In this document: in pieces, positions 5,666-9,704 of the stretch
Layout: the number at the start of each line of letters is the position of its first letter
Position numbering within the stretch: position 1 is the first letter of the stretch
Assembly: GCA_964393335.1 (NCBI GenBank)
Contig: CAYMTN010000207.1
Location: 1-9,704, forward strand
Direction: 5' to 3'
Source: CAYMTN01 sp964393335
GTDB taxonomy: Bacteria > Chloroflexota > Anaerolineae > Aggregatilineales > Aggregatilineaceae
DNA length: 9,704 bases
Translations under genes and position numbers: made by a program
The notes under the pieces: generated by a model
What the model was told of the DNA's origin: nothing
Seen by the model: the letters and a program-made list of their open reading frames with translations, nothing else
Databases searched by the model: none

Positions 5666-6937
5666 CTACACGGCCCGGATCACGTCGTACAGGTGGCGCG
5701 TATCCTTGCTGGGCTGGATGCCAAACATGGTCTGAAGCGTTTTTTGCAGCATTTTATACTGCTCGATGGCGTCGTCGCGCCGCCCCTGCTGGTAGTAGAT
5801 CATCATCACGTCCTGGTGAACGTCTTCCCAGTCCGGTTTTTCGCGCAGCGCGCGCAGCAGGTAACCCAATGCCGCGTCCAGTTCATCCATGCCCCGGTGA
5901 TAACGGCCCAACCCGATCAACGCCTGCGCGTACTTGTGCTTGAGTTCATCGCGGCGGGCCTTGACCCAGGGTGTGTGGATGTAGGGCAGGTATTCCGAGC
6001 GGTAAAGCTGCACGGCCAGGTACCAGTTCGCCGGGGATTGCTGCTCCAGCTCGATTGCCTCTTCGACGGCTGTTTCAAACGTATGGGCATCGTAATGGAT
6101 CGACAGGTTCGGCGAGTGGATGTAAAAACCGCTCGAATAGTTGGTCAACTCATGCCCCAGGCGTTCGCTGATCTTACGCTTGGTCACGTGAAAGACGTTG
6201 GTGGCCTCTTTGACCGACATGTGCGGCCAGAAGACGGAGAAAATCTCGTCCCGCGTGACCATCGGGTGATCGACAAAGTAATAGAACAGGTGGCGCGGCA
6301 GCGAGCCATCCCAGCTTGTGACCGGGTGACCGTCGATGTAAACGTGACCGCCGGAGAGGGCAAACACCTCTAACTGCCCAAGTTTCGGGTCTTCGCCGTA
6401 GATACCGCCGGTGAGCGCTTCTTCGTTGCCCACGATGCCCGCTTTGCCCGCATGAATCAAGTCGTTCCAGGGTTCGAGCTTCAACAACCGTGCGTTGATC
6501 ACGATCTGGGCATGGCTGGGCATTTTATCCGGCAGCGCGCGGAAAAAACGATCGGCTGATTTATCGAACGTCAACATGTCGAAGGTATCCAGCAGCAGCA
6601 TGAACGGATCGGAGCGCAGGGTAAACAGATCGGCACCGAATGCGGCGGCCAGGTCTTCGGGGGTGGCCCGTGATTGCAGCGCGGCACGGGTCTGAGTGCC
6701 AAACCCGGCAGGGAACACCGGATCGTCGGCCATGTGTTCCAGCCAGGTTTTGAGCGTGTTCTCTGTCTCCGTCAGGACATAATACAGAACACTTTGTTGA
6801 TAGTACTGTAGGAACATGGCAACCAATGCGCTGCGGCTGCGATGTCGGGGGTAGATGATGACCAGCGGTTTGCCACGCATCTTATCTTCGAATTGGGTAT
6901 AAGTGGTTTCCGCTACCCGTTCCAGGTATGTAGACAT
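5666..6937 (-). CDS. SARP/BTAD-family transcription regulator with degenerate NTPase-like N-terminus
   Basis: 423 aa. Residues about 186-282 form an OmpR-type winged helix (LEVFALSGGHVYIDG, RHLFYYFVDHPMVTRDEIFSVFWP, TNVFHVTKRKISERLG, SGFYIHS). Residues 283-423 form the bacterial transcriptional activation domain of TPR helices (YDAHTFETAVEEA, GYLLRALREKPDWEDVHQDVMMIYYQQGRRDDAIEQYKML). This is the SARP layout in reverse-free order, preceded by about 180 residues that look like a decayed STAND/LAL NTPase core: LVIIYPRHRSRSALVAMFLQ (25-44) occupies the Walker A place without GxxxxGK[S/T], and FMLLLDTFD (112-120) resembles Walker B. The start ATG at 6937 has AAGGAAGG 4 nt upstream. It likely binds direct repeats near its targets; the adjacent divergent region is a candidate. 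No input signal can be named. Confidence 0.85.
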   Translation of the reverse strand: MSTYLERVAETTYTQFEDKMRGKPLVIIYPRHRSRSALVAMFLQYYQQSVLYYVLTETENTLKTWLEHMADDPVFPAGFGTQTRAALQSRATPEDLAAAFGADLFTLRSDPFMLLLDTFDMLTFDKSADRFFRALPDKMPSHAQIVINARLLKLEPWNDLIHAGKAGIVGNEEALTGGIYGEDPKLGQLEVFALSGGHVYIDGHPVTSWDGSLPRHLFYYFVDHPMVTRDEIFSVFWPHMSVKEATNVFHVTKRKISERLGHELTNYSSGFYIHSPNLSIHYDAHTFETAVEEAIELEQQSPANWYLAVQLYRSEYLPYIHTPWVKARRDELKHKYAQALIGLGRYHRGMDELDAALGYLLRALREKPDWEDVHQDVMMIYYQQGRRDDAIEQYKMLQKTLQTMFGIQPSKDTRHLYDVIRAV

Positions 6938-7366
6938 ATAACCTTCCTTGCGAGATCTTCAGTGCGGTTACAAATTATGGCCAGGTACTGTGATCGTGCC
7001 GTCAACAAAACTAGCGTTCCTGTACCCGCATCTATCCCTGCCCCCGTGCCTGCCTCAAGAAGTCTTACGACCCCTTGCTGCTCACGTCAACTAAATAGAA
7101 CCGTTAATAACAATGTGACACACCATCACACACACGATTCTAGCCCAATTGCTACTACTATACTTCAAATCGTGTTGAAAAGGTAGCCCTACGTAAGGAA
7201 ATTTTATCAATATTCACATGATCCACGCAAATTAAATAGATTTTTAATCAGACTCTAAAGCAATTCAAACAGTGAAAATTCAACAAAAGACGTCCCGATC
7301 TTGTAATAACTATTATTATCTCTAGATAACTTTGCATGCAATCGTGAATGTGTCCTGGGCTATTAC
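6938..7366. other. AT-rich intergenic region between divergent regulator and lipoprotein genes
   Basis: No ORF here looks real. Base composition shifts from GC-rich to AT-rich, most strongly at 7090-7345. Visible structure includes TGTGA-N7-TCACA (7114-7130), and an 8-bp inverted repeat ACACGATT/AATCGTGT (7132-7139 with 7168-7175). On the minus strand TTGACG (7092-7087) followed after 17 bp by TAAGAC is a weak candidate promoter for the regulator. The rest is unassigned. Confidence 0.5.
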
Positions 7367-7390
7367 CGGCGAATCGGGCCCGATTCGCCG
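7367..7390. repeat. 24-bp perfect palindrome
   Basis: Every base from 7367 to 7378 pairs with 7390 to 7379; the arm is CGGCGAATCGGG and the centre GGGCCC. There is no loop and no U tract on either side. It sits at the sharp boundary between the AT-rich region and GC-rich sequence about 80 bp upstream of the lipoprotein promoter. It could be a regulator site, a cruciform or a repeat-element end. Confidence 0.75.
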
Positions 7391-7411
7391 CCGGAACGCC
7401 GCGCCTCGTAG

Positions 7412-7430
7412 ACTGCCGCCCGGCGGCAGT
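7412..7430. repeat. 9-bp-arm hairpin with single-base centre
   Basis: ACTGCCGCC (7412-7420) and GGCGGCAGT (7422-7430) are perfect reverse complements around C7421. No T tract follows. It is 21 bp downstream of the 24-bp palindrome; the pair together may form one compound element. Confidence 0.65.
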
Positions 7431-7448
7431 GCCGGAGGGCGCTGGCTG

Positions 7449-7476
7449 TTGTCACAGGGCCTGAACAGGCTATAAT
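7449..7476 (+). promoter_or_regulatory. Promoter of the lipoprotein gene with palindrome in the spacer
   Basis: TTGTCA (7449-7454, 5 of 6 consensus) and TATAAT (7471-7476, perfect) are separated by 16 bp. The predicted start near 7483 gives a leader of about 35 nt before ATG 7518. Most of the spacer is GCCTG-AA-CAGGC (7459-7470), an inverted repeat directly between the hexamers, where a bound repressor or MerR-type activator would act. Confidence 0.7.
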
Positions 7477-7517
7477 CCTGGCACAAAACCGTTGAGGCCC
7501 ATGTGGGGATGGATACC

Positions 7518-8363
7518 ATGAAGCCAGCACACTATTCGCGGTGCGGCGGCGTTGTCGTCATCGTGTTGATCGCCCTGGCGGCGTGTACGTCGTCCGGGTC
7601 GGATACCATGACCGTGCCGACGATTGCCAGTTTTGATACACTGCCGACGGCGCTGTTCCTCACCCAAAACGCGCCCCCGCCGGGTTATGACAGGTTGCAG
7701 CTTGACCCGATTGACGCGTTTCTGGCGGATCAGCCCGGCTGGACGTACACGGTCAGCGGCAGCTTCGACGGCGTGTTTGATACGTCCGGCGAGACGGCGG
7801 AAGGCACGTTTGAGGTCCAGGTCCAGGCCAACGAATTGGGCCAGACGCGGCGCGTCGTGCTGGAGGCGACCGGCGCGGCCTTTTTGCCGGAAAACGCGCT
7901 GCTGCGCCTGGAAGGTGTGCGCTTCAGCAACGATTATTACATCGTGGACGTGAACGGGCGCTGCACGGTGGACGAAGGCGGCACGATGGGCGGCTCCGCG
8001 ATTGCCGACCTGTCGGCGGGGCAGTTGATCGGCGGCGTGAAAACGGCGCAACCGACCGGTCACCGCCAGCAGATCGAAAACCTGCCCACCTGGCAGTATA
8101 CGTTCACGCCCGAAGACGTGCGCCTGCCCGCCGTGCACCAGGTTGCCAACAGCCGCGTGACGATCGCCGCCGATCTGTGGGTTGCGCCCGACGTGCGCGC
8201 CGTCGTGCGGTACGACGTGACGGCGACGGTCGAGCAGGTCTACCTGCTATGGGCCAACCAGGATTCGTCGAGCACCGTCTCCGGCACGTTGTATCTGCAT
8301 TACGAGTTGAATATCCCGGAGCTGGGTACGCTGCCGAATATCTCCGTGCCGCACGGCTGTTAG
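7518..8363 (+). CDS. Putative exported lipoprotein, beta-rich, unknown function
   Basis: 281 aa from ATG 7518. The N-terminus has a short basic region, a hydrophobic stretch (GGVVVIVLIALAA) and lipobox LAAC with Cys at residue 23, a type II signal. The mature protein is rich in alternating hydrophobic and polar residues with many short Gly/Thr strands (WTYTVSGSFDGVFDTSGETAEGTFEVQVQ, SRVTIAADLWVAPDVRAVVRYDVTATV), a pattern seen in beta-sheet lipoproteins such as the LppX/LprG class, though I cannot confirm homology. I chose 7518 because GGGGA lies 8 nt upstream and the signal peptide then starts at Met-Lys; GTG 7503 and ATG 7509 are in-frame alternatives. Single-gene unit with its own promoter and terminator. 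Confidence 0.82.
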   Translation: MKPAHYSRCGGVVVIVLIALAACTSSGSDTMTVPTIASFDTLPTALFLTQNAPPPGYDRLQLDPIDAFLADQPGWTYTVSGSFDGVFDTSGETAEGTFEVQVQANELGQTRRVVLEATGAAFLPENALLRLEGVRFSNDYYIVDVNGRCTVDEGGTMGGSAIADLSAGQLIGGVKTAQPTGHRQQIENLPTWQYTFTPEDVRLPAVHQVANSRVTIAADLWVAPDVRAVVRYDVTATVEQVYLLWANQDSSSTVSGTLYLHYELNIPELGTLPNISVPHGC

Positions 8364-8389
8364 CAAGCCGCGCGCCCGATCGGAGCCGG

Positions 8390-8405
8390 TGTTCGCGCGC
8401 GAACA
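8390..8405. repeat. 16-bp perfect palindrome after the lipoprotein gene
   Basis: TGTTCGCGCGCGAACA reads identically on both strands. It lies between the lipoprotein stop (8363) and the terminator (8416). It could add a second stem to the mRNA 3' end or be a protein site; nothing decides between these. Confidence 0.5.
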
Positions 8406-8415
8406 TGCGCCACCG

Positions 8416-8447
8416 CATAGTATGCGGCAGCGCATACTATGTTTTCT
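8416..8447 (+). terminator. Intrinsic terminator of the lipoprotein gene
   Basis: A perfect 11-bp stem CATAGTATGCG/CGCATACTATG (8416-8426 with 8431-8441) closes the loop GCAG and is followed by TTTTCT. It lies 53 bp past the stop codon. Confidence 0.8.
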
Positions 8448-8466
8448 GCTCCGGGTGCCAAAGGCG

Positions 8467-8472
8467 TATAGT
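8467..8472 (+). promoter_or_regulatory. Possible -10 element for the cysteine-rich protein gene
   Basis: TATAGT occurs 20 bp after the preceding terminator and 68 bp before the start codon at 8540. The position is sensible for a new transcription unit, but I see no acceptable -35 hexamer at 16-18 bp. Confidence 0.3.
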
Positions 8473-8539
8473 CCGGCTTCTGGTGATGGTGTTTCCCGCC
8501 AGTAGATTTGATTCCTCCCAACAAGACAGGAACTATGTG

Positions 8540-9004
8540 ATGACCAACATCCCTCAGGATATGAACCAGGAACAGGTGACGAATATCCTCGCGTTTATTG
8601 ATGCTTCCCAAAGCGAACCAGTCAAAGAAACTATATTCACTCGATTGGGACATGAATGTTTTTACGCCCGTAAGCTCGATGCATGGATTGAATCATACAA
8701 AGGGAATGTTCAGGCCTTTTTGGACAGGATCAATGTCGAGCACGCATCCAAGTATTGGGAGCGACTCGAATTTGCCGAGGATCGTTCCATGCTCATTCTG
8801 ACCGGGAGAAAAGTCGAGGGTTGCGCCTGTGCGTTTGCTGATCGCCCTAACCCGCCGCTCGCGTTGTGCAACTACTGCTGCAAAAATTTCCAGCAAGAAC
8901 TGTTCGGTACGCTGCTGGGGCAGCAAGTCGAAGTGACGATCACGGCGGCGTACCTGTTGGGCGGCGAACGCTGCAATACCACCATCCGTCTGCTGGGAGC
9001 TTGA
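8540..9004 (+). CDS. Cysteine-rich conserved protein, DUF6144/ATC-hydrolase-like style
   Basis: 154 aa. The N-terminal half is helical (QEQVTNILAFIDASQSEPVKETIFTRLGHEC). The C-terminal half carries EGCACAF (93-99), ALCNYCCKNFQQELFG (107-122), QVEVTITAAYLLGGERCNTTIRL: the order CxC, CxxCC, a helix with LFG, then VEV..A...GGERC.T.I matches the layout I associate with DUF6144 and L-2-amino-thiazoline-4-carboxylate hydrolase-like proteins, whose cysteines may bind metal. Function is not known. ATG 8540 is chosen because AGGA lies 8 nt upstream; the same frame is open back to 8177 but those codons overlap the lipoprotein gene and its terminator. Base composition is visibly less GC-rich than the neighbours, suggesting acquisition. 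Confidence 0.8.
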   Translation: MTNIPQDMNQEQVTNILAFIDASQSEPVKETIFTRLGHECFYARKLDAWIESYKGNVQAFLDRINVEHASKYWERLEFAEDRSMLILTGRKVEGCACAFADRPNPPLALCNYCCKNFQQELFGTLLGQQVEVTITAAYLLGGERCNTTIRLLGA

Positions 9005-9062
9005 CTTAGCGTGTGCTTGAAGTAGTATTCTTTTTTCATAACTTCACCCAACAGCTTATGAA

Positions 9063-9078
9063 GGAAGGCATACCTTCC
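9063..9078 (+). terminator. Weak hairpin downstream of the cysteine-rich protein gene
   Basis: GGAAGG/CCTTCC (9063-9068 with 9073-9078) closes a CATA loop; a short CTTTT follows 12 nt later. A T6 run at 9030-9035 closer to the stop codon lacks a stem. One of these may end the upstream transcript, but neither is a classical terminator. Confidence 0.25.
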
Positions 9079-9118
9079 ATACCCGGCCCTTTTGCCACTC
9101 CCAATTTTGCCGCAACCG

Positions 9119-9147
9119 TTGACATTCGCCGCGAAAATGCATATAGT
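9119..9147 (+). promoter_or_regulatory. Strong promoter of the metG leader
   Basis: TTGACA (9119-9124, perfect) and TATAGT (9142-9147, 5 of 6) have the ideal 17-bp spacer, the best sigma-70-type promoter in the window. Transcription should start near 9154-9155, on or next to the ATG of the Met-rich leader ORF. Confidence 0.8.
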
Positions 9148-9154
9148 TGACAGC

Positions 9155-9259
9155 ATGAACATCACCCTGATTTTGCACGACGCCCAGAGCGTTATGATGC
9201 GGATGCCGCGCTTGCCGTGGTCGGATAGTCTCCGGCGATGGCGGTGCGTGCCTGGCTAG
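9155..9259 (+). CDS. Candidate methionine leader peptide of metG (34 aa)
   Basis: The ORF runs from ATG 9155 to TAG 9257-9259. Codons 14, 15 and 17 are ATG (9194, 9197, 9203), giving Met-Met-Arg-Met in the middle of the peptide, just ahead of the synthetase gene that charges tRNA-Met. There is no Shine-Dalgarno; the predicted transcription start lies at the ATG itself, so translation would be leaderless. The last Met codon ends 4 nt before the 5' arm of the rod hairpin (9210), and the stop codon lies at the apex of that hairpin. The rest of the peptide is Arg/Trp/Pro-rich (PRLPWSDSLRRW) and has no membrane segment. By analogy with leader peptides such as pheM this looks like a ribosome sensor; expression is not shown. 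Confidence 0.5.
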   Translation: MNITLILHDAQSVMMRMPRLPWSDSLRRWRCVPG

Positions 9260-9292
9260 CGCCGCACATCCGCCCGAAGGACCACGGCAAGC
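9210..9292 (+). promoter_or_regulatory. Long rod-like RNA hairpin in the metG leader
   Basis: GCTTGCCGTGGTC (9210-9222) pairs perfectly over 13 bp with GACCACGGCAAGC (9280-9292). Inside it, after an asymmetric internal loop, 9234-9247 pairs with 9259-9274 as GGCG/CGCC, ATG/CAT and GCGGTGC/GCGCCGC (one G-U), broken only by bulged C9270 and A9266; the apical loop is 11 nt. The 5' arm is also coding sequence of the leader ORF, so translating ribosomes would open it. Confidence 0.75.
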
Positions 9293-9327
9293 AAACCGTC
9301 GATACAACATCGGCGGTTTTTTGTTTT
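9293..9327 (+). terminator. Intrinsic terminator in front of metG
   Basis: AACCGTCGAT (9294-9303) pairs with ATCGGCGGTT (9309-9318) over 10 bp including one G-U, loop ACAAC, followed by an overlapping T6 tract (9317-9322) and GTTTT. It begins directly after the rod hairpin and lies 62 bp before the metG start codon, while no complete gene precedes it on this transcript. Confidence 0.85.
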
Positions 9328-9338
9328 GGTCGCCTGCT

Positions 9339-9347
9339 TGTTACAAT
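9339..9347 (+). promoter_or_regulatory. Possible extended -10 promoter of metG
   Basis: TGT-TACAAT is an extended -10 element (TGN followed by a 5 of 6 match) placed between the terminator and metG; the -35 region is only the terminator's T tract. It would start transcription near 9354, about 35 nt before the ATG, and could give synthetase expression independent of the leader. Confidence 0.45.
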
Positions 9348-9388
9348 GTCCGGTGGTCTGCGGACCTTACACGCACAAAGGGGATATT

Positions 9389-9704
9389 ATGCCTGAGTAC
9401 ATTCATGTTTCTGTTGCCTGGCCCTATGCCAATGGCGATATGCACGCCGGGCACCTGGCGGGGGCGTACCTGCCCGCCGACATTTTCGCCCGTTATCACC
9501 GGCTGAAAGGCAACCACGTGCTGATGGTCAGCGGTTCCGACGCGCACGGCACGCCGATCACGGTCGAGGCGGACAAACTCGGACTCACGCCGCGCGAGGT
9601 CTTCGAGTTTTATCACCAGCGATTTTTGCAGACGCAGCGCGCGATGGGCATCAGCTACGACCTGTTCACGCACACCGATACCGAAAATCACCACCGCATC
9701 GCGC
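9389..9704 (+). CDS. metG: Methionyl-tRNA synthetase, N-terminal part (continues beyond window)
   Basis: The first 105 residues of a class I aminoacyl-tRNA synthetase that activates methionine with ATP and charges tRNA-Met in the cytosol. The start reads VSVAWPYANGDMHAGHLAGAY, with the class I HIGH signature as HAGH at residues 19-22, followed by the Rossmann-fold block DIFARYHRLKGNHVLMVSGSDAHGTPI typical of MetRS. The ATG at 9389 has AAAGGGGA 4 nt upstream. The KMSKS loop, zinc knuckle and anticodon-binding domain lie outside the window. A short hairpin GGTC/GACC (9355-9358 with 9363-9366) precedes the ribosome binding site. Regulation probably involves the leader described upstream. Confidence 0.95.
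   Translation, partial: MPEYIHVSVAWPYANGDMHAGHLAGAYLPADIFARYHRLKGNHVLMVSGSDAHGTPITVEADKLGLTPREVFEFYHQRFLQTQRAMGISYDLFTHTDTENHHRIA

Larger units (their letters stand above)
9155..9327 (+). ncRNA. metG leader RNA or free-standing small RNA (about 170 nt)
   Basis: Defined at one end by the promoter at 9119-9147 and at the other by the intrinsic terminator. It contains the Met-rich ORF, a rod-like hairpin and the terminator in that order. It lacks the T-box consensus (AGGGTGGNACCGCG) and the conserved core of SAM riboswitches as I know them. Most likely it is a cis-acting attenuator for metG; a small RNA that ends at the terminator is the alternative. Confidence 0.5.

Noticed and set aside
7114..7130. 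Canonical CRP site
   Set aside because: The half-sites TGTGA and TCACA are present but separated by 7 instead of 6 bases, so a normal CRP dimer would not fit; kept only as a dyad.
6842..7186. 114-codon plus-strand frame with Val-Pro-Ala-rich stretch
   Set aside because: It overlaps the start and RBS of the SARP-like gene, has no RBS of its own and no recognisable domain.
7470..8138. 222-codon minus-strand frame opposite the lipoprotein gene
   Set aside because: Low-complexity Arg/His-rich antisense frame; the plus strand carries promoter, lipobox and terminator in the right order.
8177..8539. N-terminal extension of the cysteine-rich protein back to 8177
   Set aside because: It would overlap the lipoprotein gene and its terminator; the internal ATG at 8540 has an RBS and begins the family-like sequence.
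9147..9152. Second TTGACA hexamer inside the metG leader promoter
   Set aside because: No acceptable -10 lies 16-18 bp downstream (GATTTT/ATTTTG), while the first TTGACA has TATAGT at 17 bp.
9155..9330. T-box or SAM riboswitch in the metG leader
   Set aside because: No AGGGTGGNACCGCG-like antiterminator motif, no specifier-loop Stem I I can build, and no SAM-riboswitch core; the hairpins do not fit these folds.

Overview
The window is GC-rich bacterial chromosome with a mosaic of short operons on both strands and no plasmid, phage or insertion-sequence genes. The gene content suggests a member of the Chloroflexota, probably Anaerolineae-like. The pointers are a secreted cohesin-like/TolB-type beta-propeller protein, a SARP/BTAD regulator outside an actinobacterial setting, a DnaJ protein anchored in the membrane with an exported 'IT.P..G..V....I.GTA' domain, and palindromic intergenic repeats. 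The phylum is an inference from protein style, not from a marker gene.

Layout. 1-55 is the 3' part of a tRNA-Ser, followed by a terminator. 159-2183 (-) encodes a secreted multidomain beta-propeller protein with its own promoter, placed directly behind the terminator (2283-2315) of the next minus-strand gene, a polytopic membrane protein (2436-3086, -). A divergent intergenic region (3087-3496) holds two related blocks of 7-bp repeats and a promoter for a rightward pair: a small zinc-ribbon protein (3497-3835) and a DnaJ-TM-beta-sandwich protein (3853-4896). Convergent to these are a YgjP/DUF45-type metallopeptidase (4994-5572, -) and a SARP-like transcription regulator (5666-6937, -), separated by a strong minus-strand terminator. 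An AT-rich intergenic region (6938-7366) and two GC-rich perfect hairpins lead to a lipoprotein gene (7518-8363, +) with a near-consensus promoter and a clear terminator. Next come a cysteine-rich protein resembling DUF6144/ATC-hydrolase-like families (8540-9004, +) and the start of metG, methionyl-tRNA synthetase (9389 to the window end, +).

The most notable element is the metG leader. A near-consensus promoter (TTGACA-17-TATAGT, 9119-9147) should start transcription at or next to an ATG at 9155, opening a 34-codon ORF that carries Met-Met-Arg-Met at codons 14-17. The Met codons lie just upstream of the 5' arm of a long rod-like RNA hairpin (9210-9292), and an intrinsic terminator with a U6 tract (9293-9327) follows, about 60 bp before metG. 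This has the parts of a ribosome-mediated methionine attenuator for a tRNA synthetase, with no T-box or SAM-riboswitch motif visible. I could not find a convincing antiterminator pairing, and an extended -10 promoter lies between the terminator and metG. The mechanism is therefore a hypothesis, and a free-standing small RNA is the main alternative.
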